From contig NZ_CP132359.1 in NCBI RefSeq assembly GCF_030758975.1, positions 1,256,811 through 1,320,810 of the forward strand: 64,000 nucleotides of DNA, given 5' to 3'. This document shows, one piece after another, positions 1-8,064 of the stretch. Every line of letters begins with the position of its first letter. Position 1 is the stretch's first letter. Source of the stretch: Bosea beijingensis. Its GTDB lineage: Bacteria; Pseudomonadota; Alphaproteobacteria; Rhizobiales; Beijerinckiaceae. A model generated the notes under the pieces. The model worked only from the letters and a program-made list of their open reading frames with translations. It did no database searches and was not told where the DNA came from. The translations under genes were made by a program, and so were the position numbers.

Positions 1-960
1 CGCCGCCTTGACGAGGCCGGCGGCGAGCGCTGCGCCCGAACCCTCGCCGAGGCGCATATCCAGCGCCAGCAGCGGCACCTTGCCGAGACGGGCAAGCACA
101 TCGGCATGGGCGCCCTCGGCCGAGAGATGGCCGGCGATGCAGTGGTCGATGGTCGAGGGTTCGATCGCGTGCAGGATCGCGGCAGCGGCCGTCACGACAT
201 AGCCGTCGAGGATCACCGGGATGCGCTGCGAGCGGGCGGCGATGATCGCGCCGCAGATCGCCGCGACCTCGCGTCCGCCGAGGCGGCGCAGCACTTCGAG
301 CGGGTCCTTGAGATGGGCGCGGTGCAGGGCAAGACCCGCCTCCACTGCCGCGACCTTGCGCTTGAAGCCTTCGTCGTCGATGCCGGTGCCGCGGCCGCAC
401 CAATGCGCGGCGTCGCCGCCATAGAGAGCCGCGTAGATCGCCGCCGCCGAGGTGGTGTTGCCGATGCCCATCTCGCCGAGGCAGAGCAGGTCGGTGCCTC
501 CGACGAGCGCCTCCATGCCGAAGGCCATGGTGGCGACGCAGGCGCGCTCGTCGAGCGCGTCGGTTTGCGTGAAATCGCCCGTCGGCAGGTCGAGCGCGAG
601 ATCGAAGACCTTGAAGCCGAGATCGTAGGCCGCGCAGATCTGGTTGATCGCCGCACCGCCGGCGGCGAAATTCTCCAGCATCTGGCGCGTCACCGCCTGC
701 GGATAGGCCGAGACGCCTTGCGCCACCACGCCATGATTGCCGGCGAAGACGCAGACCAGCGGGCGGCGCACCTCAGGCGGTGCCTTGCCCTGCCAGGCGG
801 CGAGCCATTCGGCGATCTCCTCCAGGCGGCCGAGGCTGCCGGCCGGCTTGGTGAGGTTGGCATCGCGGGCGCGCACCGCATTCGCCGCCGCCATGTCGGG
901 GCTGGGCATCGCGGCGATGAGGTCGCGGATATCGTCGAAGGGCAATCCGGAGGCGGCCAT
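1..960 (-). CDS. cobT: Nicotinate-nucleotide-dimethylbenzimidazole phosphoribosyltransferase CobT (3' end outside window)
   Basis: This gene reads from an ATG at 960 to the window edge without a stop, giving 320 codons; the family is about 335-355 residues, so only the last residues are missing. CobT transfers phosphoribose from nicotinate mononucleotide to dimethylbenzimidazole, making alpha-ribazole phosphate for the lower ligand of cobalamin. Visible family features are the early KPAGSLGRLE segment, FAGNHGV near residue 70, the GEMGIGNTTSAAA loop, and LGEGSGAAL near residue 303, which carries the catalytic glutamate. It is divergent from cobS, with 82 bases between the starts, too short for a standard cobalamin riboswitch. 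The assignment is secure. Confidence 0.95.
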   Translation of the reverse strand, partial: MAASGLPFDDIRDLIAAMPSPDMAAANAVRARDANLTKPAGSLGRLEEIAEWLAAWQGKAPPEVRRPLVCVFAGNHGVVAQGVSAYPQAVTRQMLENFAAGGAAINQICAAYDLGFKVFDLALDLPTGDFTQTDALDERACVATMAFGMEALVGGTDLLCLGEMGIGNTTSAAAIYAALYGGDAAHWCGRGTGIDDEGFKRKVAAVEAGLALHRAHLKDPLEVLRRLGGREVAAICGAIIAARSQRIPVILDGYVVTAAAAILHAIEPSTIDHCIAGHLSAEGAHADVLARLGKVPLLALDMRLGEGSGAALAAGLVKAA

Positions 961-1042
961 GGTCAAATCCATCACGCGAGAACGCCGCATCAGCGCATCG
1001 GCATGGCGGCAGGATTGACGCTGCTGCTATAGGGTCGGGAGC

Positions 1043-1921
1043 GTGAAGACAATCGAGCGGGACGACGCGGCAGGCATGGCTGAAGCCGAAACCACGAGCG
1101 AGACGCCCCCGCCGGACTGGCCGGGCTGGGGAATCGCGACCGCGATCTGCCTGCGCTTCTGGTCGCGCCTGCCAGTGCCGCTGCTGCCGGGCGAGAACGA
1201 CGGGCACGGCATACCGGATTTCCGCGAGGTGCCGCGCGCCCTCCCCTTCGCCGCGCTGATCATCGCCGCGCCGGCCGCGCTGATCGCGCTGGGCGCGGGG
1301 CTGGCCGGCTTGAGCGGCTTCGTCGTAGCGGCGCTGGCGCTGACGGCGATGGCGCTGACCACCGGCGCGTTTCATGAGGACGGGCTGGCCGACACCGCCG
1401 ACGGGCTATTCGGCGGGCATACGGTCGAGCGCCGGCTGGAGATCATGAAGGACAGCCGCATCGGCTCCTATGGCGCGCTGGCGCTGGGGCTGTCGCTCAT
1501 GCTGCGGGCGAGCCTGATCGCGATGATCCTCGACCGCTCCGGCGCCTGGGCCGCGGCGGCGACTGTGCTCGTCGCCGCGCCATGGTCCCGCGCCGAGGGT
1601 CTGTTCATGCTGGCGACCCAGCCGGCGGCGCGCAGCACCGGCGCGGCGGCAGCCGTCGGCCAGCCGACGGTGCTGACAGCGCGGATCGCGCTGGGCTTGA
1701 GTCTCTTCCTCGCGACGGGAATCGGGCTCGCGGCGGAACTGCCGATCACGGGCCTGCTGATCGGCTTCGCGCTGGCGCATGGCGCGGCGGCGGTGCTGTC
1801 GCGGATGGCGCGACGGCTCATCGGCGGGCAGACGGGAGATATTCTCGGGGCTGCCCAGCAATTCGCCGAGATCGCGATCTATCTCGGCCTGGCGCTCGCG
1901 ATCGGATGGCCGGGACGATGA
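1043..1921 (+). CDS. cobS: Adenosylcobinamide-GDP ribazoletransferase (cobalamin synthase) CobS
   Basis: CobS is an inner-membrane enzyme that joins adenosylcobinamide-GDP to alpha-ribazole (or its phosphate), the last assembly step of cobalamin. The 292-residue product is strongly hydrophobic and carries the conserved HEDGLADTADGLFGG stretch near residue 113, followed by a KDSRIGSYG motif; both are typical acidic metal-binding segments of CobS/CobV. A GTG start at 1043 has a GGGAG-like ribosome site just upstream. An in-frame ATG at 1076 would shorten the protein by 11 residues and cannot be excluded. It is divergent from cobT, whose product supplies its substrate, and its stop overlaps the next gene. 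Confidence 0.95.
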   Translation: MKTIERDDAAGMAEAETTSETPPPDWPGWGIATAICLRFWSRLPVPLLPGENDGHGIPDFREVPRALPFAALIIAAPAALIALGAGLAGLSGFVVAALALTAMALTTGAFHEDGLADTADGLFGGHTVERRLEIMKDSRIGSYGALALGLSLMLRASLIAMILDRSGAWAAAATVLVAAPWSRAEGLFMLATQPAARSTGAAAAVGQPTVLTARIALGLSLFLATGIGLAAELPITGLLIGFALAHGAAAVLSRMARRLIGGQTGDILGAAQQFAEIAIYLGLALAIGWPGR

Positions 1922-2094
1922 CCGGCGCCTCGACGCCCTGCATCAAGGTCTGCGTCATCGATCCCGCGAGCAAGCTCTGCGAGGGCTGCGGACGGACGCT
2001 CGCAGAGATCGCACAATGGGGCCGCTTGAGCGAAGCCGAGCGACTGGCGATCATGGCGCTGCTGCCGAAGCGATTGGCCGATCGCAGGGCCTGA
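1918..2094 (+). CDS. DUF1289 small Cys-rich protein
   Basis: This 58-residue protein has the DUF1289 pattern: CxxxC at residues 8-12, CxxC at 21-24, then an aromatic-containing helix with QWGRLSEAER. Four closely spaced cysteines suggest a small zinc- or iron-binding fold, but the family has no firmly established role. The ATG overlaps the cobS stop in an ATGA arrangement, so it is probably translationally coupled to cobS. A link to cobalamin synthesis would be inference only; DUF1289 genes occur in many contexts. Confidence 0.85.
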   Translation: MTGASTPCIKVCVIDPASKLCEGCGRTLAEIAQWGRLSEAERLAIMALLPKRLADRRA

Positions 2095-2097
2095 AGG

Positions 2098-2580
2098 TCA
2101 GTCCTCGGCCGCACCGGCCAGACCGGCCAGCGCTTCGCCGGTCAGGCGATAGAACACCTTCTTCGGATAGGCGGCCGCGCCGAGGCCGTCATAGAAGCGC
2201 AGCAGCGCTGCGTCGTCGGCATCCGCCGTCCAGTCGATGCGGCGATGGCCACGCTCCAGCGCGAGTTCGGCCAGCGCCGTCATCAGTCTCCGGCCGAGCC
2301 TGGCGCCGCGCGCCGCGTCGGCGACGTAAATCTCCTTGAGGAAGAAGCCGCTCTTCAGGCCCGGCCCCGGATAGAGGTTGCAGGCCGAGGCGAAACCGAG
2401 CACTGCCTCGCCCTTCACCGCGATCAGGATGTCGACGCCGGCCGGCAAAGCCGCCAGCCCGGCGAGGATCTCCGCCACCGGCGGGCACGGCACGCTGTAA
2501 TGCCCCTGCATCTCGACCATCAATGCGGCCAGCGCCTCATGGTGCTCGGGCTGCAGCAGCCGGATCGTCGTCTCGCTCAT
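2098..2580 (-). CDS. GNAT family N-acetyltransferase
   Basis: This 160-residue protein has the single-domain GNAT fold: an N-terminal strand-helix (TIRLLQPEHHEAL), a central beta strand with the acetyl-CoA loop RGARLGRRLM near residue 95, and a C-terminal AALLRFYDGLGAAAYPK segment typical of motif B. These enzymes move acetyl from acetyl-CoA to an amine; the acceptor cannot be told from sequence. A longer open frame continues upstream through the TauE gene region, but the ATG at 2580 gives the normal family length. It lies 11 bases after the TauE/SafE gene on the same strand, so the two may be co-transcribed. Confidence 0.85.
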   Translation of the reverse strand: MSETTIRLLQPEHHEALAALMVEMQGHYSVPCPPVAEILAGLAALPAGVDILIAVKGEAVLGFASACNLYPGPGLKSGFFLKEIYVADAARGARLGRRLMTALAELALERGHRRIDWTADADDAALLRFYDGLGAAAYPKKVFYRLTGEALAGLAGAAED

Positions 2581-2591
2581 GGCCGTTCGCC

Positions 2592-3470
2592 TCAGTTGAT
2601 GAGCGACCAGACGAAGCGGCTCGCGACCACGAGCAGGAACAGCCCGAAGGCGATCTCGAGACGGCGCTTGGAGAGCCTGTGTGCCAGCCGCGCACCGATC
2701 GGAGCGGTCCAGATCGAGGTCGGAATGAACAGGATCATGCCGATCAGCGAGACATAGCCGAGCGAGAGCGGCGGCAGCGTCCCAAGGGCCATCTGCGGCC
2801 AGCCGGCATAGATGAAGCCGAGCGCGCCAGGGATCGAGATCAGCACGCCGAGCCCCGAGGAGGTCGCGACCGCCTGGTGGATCGGCCGGCCGTAGAAGGT
2901 CATGAACAGGCTGGAGAGCTGGCCGCCGCCGATACCCATCAGCGCCGAGAGCACGCCGATCAGGCCGCCATAGGCGACCATCAACGGCTTGCCCGGCATG
3001 TCCTCGCCGAATTTCCAGCGATCGGCGGCGAAGAGCAGGCGCAAAGCCGAGATCGTGGCGACCGCGACGAAGACGATCTTGAAGAGATCGGCCGGCGCGA
3101 AGCGGGCGATCCAGCTCCCCGCGAGCACACCGACGATGACCGGCACCGCCCAGACCTTGAGGATGGAGAGGTCGACCAGCCCCTTGGCGCGGTGAGCATT
3201 GAAGGAGCGGATCGAGGTCGGGATGATGATCGCAAGCGAGGTGCCGACGCTGAGCGGCATGCGCACCTCCTCCGCCACGCCGATGACGCGGAAGATCTCG
3301 TAGAGCACGGGCACGATGACTGCGCCGCCACCGACGCCGAAGACGCCGGCCAACAGGCCGGTGACCGCGCCGGCCAGCACAAGCGAGACGGCGAGGAAGG
3401 CGAGGTCGCCGATGGGGATGCCAGCAAACATGACGAGAGATCCGGTGAAGCCACCCGATCTCTCGGCCAT
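2592..3470 (-). CDS. TauE/SafE family sulfite-exporter-like permease
   Basis: The product is up to 292 residues, with about eight hydrophobic segments and two repeats of the TauE/SafE signature: GVFGVGGGAVIVP near the N-terminus and LMGIGGGQLSSLFM in the second half. Members move sulfite, sulfoacetate or other small anions across the inner membrane; the substrate here is unknown. The first ATG is at 3470, but the ATG at 3431 (MFAGIPIGD) begins directly at the first membrane helix and is an equally good start. A strong stem-loop just upstream probably ends the preceding transcript. Confidence 0.85.
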   Translation of the reverse strand: MAERSGGFTGSLVMFAGIPIGDLAFLAVSLVLAGAVTGLLAGVFGVGGGAVIVPVLYEIFRVIGVAEEVRMPLSVGTSLAIIIPTSIRSFNAHRAKGLVDLSILKVWAVPVIVGVLAGSWIARFAPADLFKIVFVAVATISALRLLFAADRWKFGEDMPGKPLMVAYGGLIGVLSALMGIGGGQLSSLFMTFYGRPIHQAVATSSGLGVLISIPGALGFIYAGWPQMALGTLPPLSLGYVSLIGMILFIPTSIWTAPIGARLAHRLSKRRLEIAFGLFLLVVASRFVWSLIN

Positions 3471-3473
3471 TTG

Positions 3474-3502
3474 GCCGGCGGGGGCAAGGTGTCCCCGCCG
3501 GC
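3474..3502 (-). terminator. Stem-loop, probable terminator after the DUF1428 gene
   Basis: A perfect 10-bp GC-rich stem (3474-3483 with 3493-3502) and a 9-base loop lie in the 63-base gap between the DUF1428 gene and the TauE/SafE gene. No clear T-run follows, so it could also be an RNA-stabilising hairpin. Confidence 0.5.
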
Positions 3503-3533
3503 AACTTCCCGAATCCTGTGCGGCCCGGCGACC

Positions 3534-4256
3534 TCAGCCGCGCCCGGAGTCGAAGATCGGCGCGAAGCCGCCATAGACGACGCGCTTGCCGTCGAAGGGC
3601 ATCTTGAGCGTGCCCATGCGCGGGTCCGCCATCATCTTGTCCCAGGCGGCGGCGCGCGTCTCCTTGGATGGCCACTCGACCCAACTGAAGACCACCGTCT
3701 CGCCGGCTTCGGCCTTCACCGCGCCCTTGAAATCCGTGACCTTGCCGTCCGGCACGTCGTCACCCCAGGCGTCGACGACACGGCGGGCGCCGTATTCCTT
3801 GAACAAGGCCGCGTGGTTGGCCGAGAAGTCGCGGTAGTCGGTCTTGCGCTCGTCGGGCACCGCGACGAGGACGCCGTCGAGATAGCCCATCGCGCCACCC
3901 TCGCCTTCGTCGAGGATCGGAGCGAAGCCGCCATAGATCATGCGCTTGCCGTCGAAGGGCATGGCCTCGCCCATCGCCTTCATGCGCGGATCGCTCATGA
4001 TCTTCTCGTTGGCAGCGTCGCGCGTCGCCCGGTCGGGGTATTCGAACCAGGAGAAGACCACGACCTCGTCCGGCGTCGCCTTCACCGCCCCCTTGAAATC
4101 CGTGACCTTGCCATCCGGGACATCGTCACCCCAGGCCTCGACATGGCGCCGGACGCCGAATTCCTGGAACAGCGGCGCCGCATCGGCAGCCTGCTTGCGG
4201 TAGGCTTCCTTGTTCGCGGCGGGAACCGCCAGGACGAAACCATCGACATAGGCCAT
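3534..4256 (-). CDS. Tandem DUF1428 (DUF1428-DUF1428) protein
   Basis: Most DUF1428 proteins are single domains of about 117 residues; this 240-residue protein holds two. Copy 1 runs from AYVDGFVLAVP to IYGGFAPI and copy 2 from GYLDGVLVAVP to VYGGFAPI, each with the same WGDDVPDGKVTDFKGAVKA block. The two copies are also very similar in DNA (3716-3783 against 4078-4141), so this looks like an in-frame duplication that is recent or kept alike by conversion. The fold is a dimeric alpha/beta-barrel type; no activity is proven. The start at 4256 has a GGGAG ribosome site, and the open frame upstream of it is not family-like. It is the last gene of the ArsR-SRPBCC-DUF899 set. Confidence 0.85.
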   Translation of the reverse strand: MAYVDGFVLAVPAANKEAYRKQAADAAPLFQEFGVRRHVEAWGDDVPDGKVTDFKGAVKATPDEVVVFSWFEYPDRATRDAANEKIMSDPRMKAMGEAMPFDGKRMIYGGFAPILDEGEGGAMGYLDGVLVAVPDERKTDYRDFSANHAALFKEYGARRVVDAWGDDVPDGKVTDFKGAVKAEAGETVVFSWVEWPSKETRAAAWDKMMADPRMGTLKMPFDGKRVVYGGFAPIFDSGRG

Positions 4257-4348
4257 TGCATGTCTCCCTGTTCGCGGCAGCCCTCGGCGCCGCACGATAA
4301 ATGTTGGTATCAACCCTAAAGACCCGGAATGGGTCCGCTCAATCGCGT

Positions 4349-5101
4349 TCAATCGGAGCAGGAACTCACCGCGAGCTCCGGCTGGAAGCTCGCCGCGCCC
4401 AGTGGCTTGGCAGGGTAGCGGTCATGATGACGGACCCAGTCCATGATCCCGACCTCGTTGCGCCCCTTCGGGGTCATGTCGAGGAAGTTATGGGCGCCGA
4501 TCAGGAGGTCGCCGCCGCGGGCATAGGTCGAGTAGGTGTGGAAGACCTCGCCGGCATCATTGCGATAGAAGACGCTGAAGCCCGGCATCTCGCCGCCCTG
4601 CCCGTCATGCATCGCGTAATTATACTCGTAGCGGCCGGCCGCTTTCTCCTCCGGGCTCGGTGAGACATGGAAGTCGTAGTTGAAGTCGCTGTTCGCCGAG
4701 GAGACCCAGGGGAAATCCCAGCCCATGCGGTGCCGGAAATTCTGGAACTCGGCATAGGGTGCCCGCGAGACCACGACCAGGCTGACATCATGGTGCTTCA
4801 GGTGCCGGCTGGCGCCGTCGAAGTGGTCAGCCAGGAAGGAGCAGCTTGGGCAACCCTCCCGGGCACCCGGCCCGAACATGAAGTGGTAGATGATGAGCTG
4901 GCTGTTCCCGGCGAAGAGATCGCCTAGCGACAGCGCGCCGTCCCAGCCTTCGAACGTGTAGGTTTTCTCGACCCTGACCCAGGGCAATGCGCGCCGCTCG
5001 GCCGAGAGCGCGTCGCGTCGGCGGGTCAGCTCCTTCTCGTTGGCGAGGTGGACCTTGCGCGCGGCAAGCCAGTCCTCACGGGATACGATCCTGTGTTCCA
5101 T
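4349..5101 (-). CDS. DUF899 family thioredoxin-like protein
   Basis: This 250-residue protein matches the DUF899 family: an N-terminal VSREDWLAARK segment, FMFGPGAREGCPSCSFLADH in the middle with a CxxC pair in a thioredoxin-like fold, then SRAPYAEFQNFRHRMGW. The family is predicted to be redox-active but has no fixed biochemical role. An excellent GGAGGAGAGGAG ribosome site precedes the ATG. It follows the SRPBCC gene by 83 bases and precedes the duplicated DUF1428 gene by 92, all on one strand. Similar ArsR/SRPBCC sets with DUF899 or DUF1428 genes are known in Proteobacteria. Confidence 0.9.
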   Translation of the reverse strand: MEHRIVSREDWLAARKVHLANEKELTRRRDALSAERRALPWVRVEKTYTFEGWDGALSLGDLFAGNSQLIIYHFMFGPGAREGCPSCSFLADHFDGASRHLKHHDVSLVVVSRAPYAEFQNFRHRMGWDFPWVSSANSDFNYDFHVSPSPEEKAAGRYEYNYAMHDGQGGEMPGFSVFYRNDAGEVFHTYSTYARGGDLLIGAHNFLDMTPKGRNEVGIMDWVRHHDRYPAKPLGAASFQPELAVSSCSD

Positions 5102-5184
5102 CGTCTCCTCTCCTCCAATTTCCGCCGGCGCGGGGCCGGCGGCTTCTTCGGCGCGGCGCGGATCATGCCGCGGGGCGCCGCCGC

Positions 5185-5619
5185 TCAGGCGAAATGGGCC
5201 TCGAGCTTGACCATGGTCCCCGTCCAGCCATGGGTATGGCCACGGACGGCGGCATCGTCGGCGAGCTTCTCATGCAGAAGCGTCAGGATCGTGCCGTCGC
5301 CATCGGGCTTCAGCGTCACGGTGACGCGCGAGACGCGCTCGGGCGTCGTGATCCAGGACCAGCTAAAGACGAGGCGCTCGTTCTCGACGACCTCAAGATA
5401 GCGGCCGAGAACCTCGTGGCGCTCGCCGGTATCCTCGATCATCACGACGCGATAGGCACCGTCGACGCGCGGGTCGATCTCCGCTTCCTGCGCCACGACA
5501 TTCTCCGGGCCAAACCAGCGCACGAGCAGGTCCGGATTGGTCCAGGCTTCGTAAACCTCGGCCGGCGACGCATTGAGGCGGCGCTTCATCGTCAGGCTGG
5601 GTGTCACCGGCTGATGCAT
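5185..5619 (-). CDS. SRPBCC / AHSA1-like domain protein
   Basis: This 144-residue protein is an SRPBCC (START-like) domain of the AHSA1 type: MKRRLNASPAEVYEAWT, then WFGPENV, and a C-terminal GWTGTMVKLEAHFA helix. These helix-grip folds bind hydrophobic ligands; the ligand here is unknown. The ATG at 5619 has a GGGAGAGAGG ribosome site; a TTG at 5640 that overlaps the arsR stop is less likely. It sits directly after arsR, a very common pairing in which the ArsR protein controls the SRPBCC gene. Confidence 0.9.
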   Translation of the reverse strand: MHQPVTPSLTMKRRLNASPAEVYEAWTNPDLLVRWFGPENVVAQEAEIDPRVDGAYRVVMIEDTGERHEVLGRYLEVVENERLVFSWSWITTPERVSRVTVTLKPDGDGTILTLLHEKLADDAAVRGHTHGWTGTMVKLEAHFA

Positions 5620-5636
5620 GTGCCTCTCTCCCGCCC

Positions 5637-5981
5637 TCAACCGTCGCCCTTGCGCCGCGCTTCGAGCAGCGCTTCCAGCGCATCGAGGCGCTCGGTCCAG
5701 AACCGCTGATAGCGCGCCAGCCAGCCCATCGCCTCCTCCATCGGCTCCGCATTCAGATGGCAGGACACGGTGCGCCCCGCCTTGGTCCGCGTCAGCAAGC
5801 CGGCATCCGTGAGGACGTCGAGATGCTTCATTATGGCCGGGAGCGAGACCGGAAAGGGCTTCGCCAGCTCGCTCACCGACAGCCCGTCCTCGCCCTCCAG
5901 CCGCGCCAGCAAGGCCCTCCGCGTCGGGTCCGCCAGGGCGGAGAAGGTCCGGTCGAGCTGCGTATCCTGAAACTTAACCAT
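5637..5981 (-). CDS. ArsR family transcriptional regulator
   Basis: This 114-residue winged-helix protein begins MVKFQDTQLDRTFSALADP, with the classic DPTRRALLARL helix, the VSELAKPFPVSLPAIMKHLDVL recognition region and an RTKAGRTVSC wing. It lacks the metal-binding ELCVCD motif of metal-sensing ArsR proteins, so it likely senses something else or acts as a simple repressor. It heads the arsR-SRPBCC-DUF899-DUF1428 set. The start at 5981 is chosen because it gives the usual N-terminus; the open frame extends six codons further. A palindrome lies over the start codon and probably serves as its own operator. Confidence 0.92.
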   Translation of the reverse strand: MVKFQDTQLDRTFSALADPTRRALLARLEGEDGLSVSELAKPFPVSLPAIMKHLDVLTDAGLLTRTKAGRTVSCHLNAEPMEEAMGWLARYQRFWTERLDALEALLEARRKGDG

Positions 5982-5987
5982 TAAGTT
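5971..5987. promoter_or_regulatory. Palindrome over the arsR start, probable operator
   Basis: AACTTAA and TTAAGTT form a perfect 7-bp inverted repeat with a CCA spacer, and the arsR ATG lies inside it. The AT-rich sequence stands out against GC-rich surroundings. ArsR/SRPBCC regulators commonly bind TTAA-rich palindromes at their own promoters, so autorepression is a reasonable inference. Confidence 0.6.
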
Positions 5988-6064
5988 AAGTGTAGGCACC
6001 AGCGACCGTGCGTGTCAAGGCGGGGGCGATTGCGCTCCTGTCAGCATCAATCCGGAGGTTGCGA

Positions 6065-6946
6065 TCAGGCCGCGTGGTCGTCCGCCGGCATGACCTCGCC
6101 TCCGAGGAGGCAACCGACCGGCCGGCCGTCGGCGAAGCCGATCCTGACGCGAATTTCCGAAAGTGCGTTCATCGCCCGGCCCTGCAGGATGGTGATGCGG
6201 CCACTGTCGCGGGGAACGAGATCGTTCTTGAGCAGCCCGAAGGCCAGCGCCGCAGCCGCGATGCCGGTCGCGGCGTCTTCCGGGTAGCCGGAGGATTTCG
6301 GGAACTGCCGGGCCTCGAAGCGCCGCTCAGCCTGATCGGCGACGGCGTAAGGATAGAGCCCGGTCGAAGCGATGCGCTCGCAGCATTTTTCGGTGAGGAC
6401 CATGTCAGTCGTCAATGCTTGCAGATGCGCGACGCTCTTCATCGGGATCAGCGTCTTGACGCGTGAGGTCACCGCGTTCTGGATCGGCAGATCGAGCAGG
6501 TCGCCGCGCGAAATCCGGAGCGTCGCGAGCACGTCCTCCTCTTGCGCACGCGTCAGGTCGACGACCTTGCCGACCGGCTGGCTGATCTCGACCGACGGAT
6601 TCGCAGAGGAACGGTTCGCGACATAGCCCGTGACGGGGCCGCTGCGCGTCTCGATCCGCATCTGCTCGGCATCGAGCCGACCGGCCGTCGCAAGGCACCA
6701 GAGCGCGCCGATCGTGGCGTGGCCGCACATTTCCATCTCGTGGCGTGGCACCCAAAACCGGAAGGTGAAGTCGGAATCCGGGCTGGAAGGCGGCCTAACG
6801 AAACCGGATTCGTGACCATAGCGGGCTGCGACCGCCCGCATGTCGTCATCCCGCAGCACGGCAGCATCGATCACGATCGGACAGGGATTGCCGCCCTGCC
6901 CCCGATGCGTGAACACATTGACCAGCCTGATGCCGTCCTGCGCCAT
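6065..6946 (-). CDS. PhzF family isomerase-like protein
   Basis: The 293-residue product has the two-lobed PhzF/diaminopimelate-epimerase-like fold: GNPCPIV near residue 19, HESGFV with Glu46 at the position of the catalytic glutamate of PhzF, EMEMCGHATIGA at 71-81, and GYPEDAATGIAAAALA in the second half. Family members isomerise small acids; true PhzF works in phenazine synthesis, but no other phenazine genes are here, so the substrate is unknown. The purine-rich stretch GGAAGGGGCAGGGG lies just before the ATG. It is a single gene between arsR and dusA. Confidence 0.88.
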   Translation of the reverse strand: MAQDGIRLVNVFTHRGQGGNPCPIVIDAAVLRDDDMRAVAARYGHESGFVRPPSSPDSDFTFRFWVPRHEMEMCGHATIGALWCLATAGRLDAEQMRIETRSGPVTGYVANRSSANPSVEISQPVGKVVDLTRAQEEDVLATLRISRGDLLDLPIQNAVTSRVKTLIPMKSVAHLQALTTDMVLTEKCCERIASTGLYPYAVADQAERRFEARQFPKSSGYPEDAATGIAAAALAFGLLKNDLVPRDSGRITILQGRAMNALSEIRVRIGFADGRPVGCLLGGEVMPADDHAA

Positions 6947-7044
6947 GCCCCTGCCCCTTCCGTTGAAGCTGCGATTGCCCCTCTTCCGAGGGACCTAATC
7001 AAGGCTTGGCAGCAAATCGCGCTTCCCGCAACGAACCGGCGCGA

Positions 7045-8064
7045 TCAGGCTGCGGCAGCGGCCTCGTGGCGCGAGACATGAGCGATCGCCGCGCGCAGGT
7101 CGTCCAGCGTGGCATCGGCGCCGACGCAGCGCTCGGCGAGATGACGGCGGAACATGCGCGCGCCAGGGCGGCCGGGGAAGAGGCCGACGAGATGGCGCGT
7201 GAAGGCATGCACCCGCCCGCCCCGCTCGATATGCGCGGCTATGTACGGCTCCAGCGCCTCCAGCATGGCGAAGGCATCGGCGACCGGCGCCTCCCGGCCG
7301 AAGAGCAGCGGATCGGCCTGAAGCAGAATCTCGGGGTTCTGATAGGCCTCCCGGCCGATCATCACGCCATCGAGCTTTTCGAGATGCGCTGGCCATTCAG
7401 CAGGAGCCTTGATGCCGCCGTTGATCGCGATCGGCAGGTCCGGGTTGGCGGCCTTGAGGCGATAGGCACGCTCATAGTCCAGCGGTGGGATCTCACGGTT
7501 TTCCTTGGGCGAGAGCCCTTGCAGCCAAGCCTTGCGGGCGTGGACGATCAACGCATCGACGCCGGCCGCGCGCGCCGAAGCGGTCAGCGCATCGAGCGCC
7601 GCTTCCGGGTCCTGATCGTCGACGCCGAGGCGGCATTTCACCGTCACGGGAATCGAGACAGCCGCCTTCATATCCGCGACGCAATCGCCGACCAGCGCGG
7701 GCTCGCGCATCAGGCAGGCGCCGAAAGCCCCGCCCTGCACCCGGTCTGACGGGCAGCCGCAGTTCAGGTTGATCTCGTCATAGCCGAAATCGGCGCCGAT
7801 CTTCGCTGCTTCCGCCAGCAGCTTCGGGTCGTTGCCGCCAAGCTGGAGCGCAACGGGATGCTCCATGGCATCGAATCCGATCAGGCGCTCGCGATCGCCA
7901 CGGATCACCGCCTGCGCCGTCACCATCTCGGTATAGAGCAGCGCATGGCGCGACATCAGGCGGTGGATGACGCGGCAATGCCGGTCGGTCCAATCCATCA
8001 TCGGCGCCACGGAGAAGCGCCAGAAGCTCGCTTCGTCACGGTCTGCTGTCGTCTGGGTATTCAT
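7045..8064 (-). CDS. dusA: tRNA-dihydrouridine synthase DusA
   Basis: DusA reduces uridine to dihydrouridine in the D-loop of tRNA using FMN and NADPH. The 339-residue product begins the flavin barrel with SVAPMMDWTDRHCR, then has QLGGNDP, the INLNCGCPSDRVQ catalytic-cysteine motif near residue 104, GAFGACLM, CRLGVDD, and the FMN-phosphate segments NGGI and MIGREAYQNP. HFTRHLVGLF-like sequence near the C-terminus (AFTRHLVGLFPG) marks the DusA subfamily. The open frame runs 119 codons further upstream without family similarity, so ATG 8064 is taken as the start; its ribosome site is weak. Confidence 0.95.
   Translation of the reverse strand: MNTQTTADRDEASFWRFSVAPMMDWTDRHCRVIHRLMSRHALLYTEMVTAQAVIRGDRERLIGFDAMEHPVALQLGGNDPKLLAEAAKIGADFGYDEINLNCGCPSDRVQGGAFGACLMREPALVGDCVADMKAAVSIPVTVKCRLGVDDQDPEAALDALTASARAAGVDALIVHARKAWLQGLSPKENREIPPLDYERAYRLKAANPDLPIAINGGIKAPAEWPAHLEKLDGVMIGREAYQNPEILLQADPLLFGREAPVADAFAMLEALEPYIAAHIERGGRVHAFTRHLVGLFPGRPGARMFRRHLAERCVGADATLDDLRAAIAHVSRHEAAAAA

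Noticed and set aside
961..1042. Cobalamin riboswitch between cobT and cobS
   Set aside because: The 82-base divergent gap is too short for a standard cobalamin riboswitch and shows no B12-box-like sequence.
2523..4319. Long plus-strand open frame of 598 codons
   Set aside because: It runs antisense to three clear genes (GNAT, TauE/SafE, DUF1428) and its Arg/Glu-rich translation is the usual shadow in GC-rich DNA.
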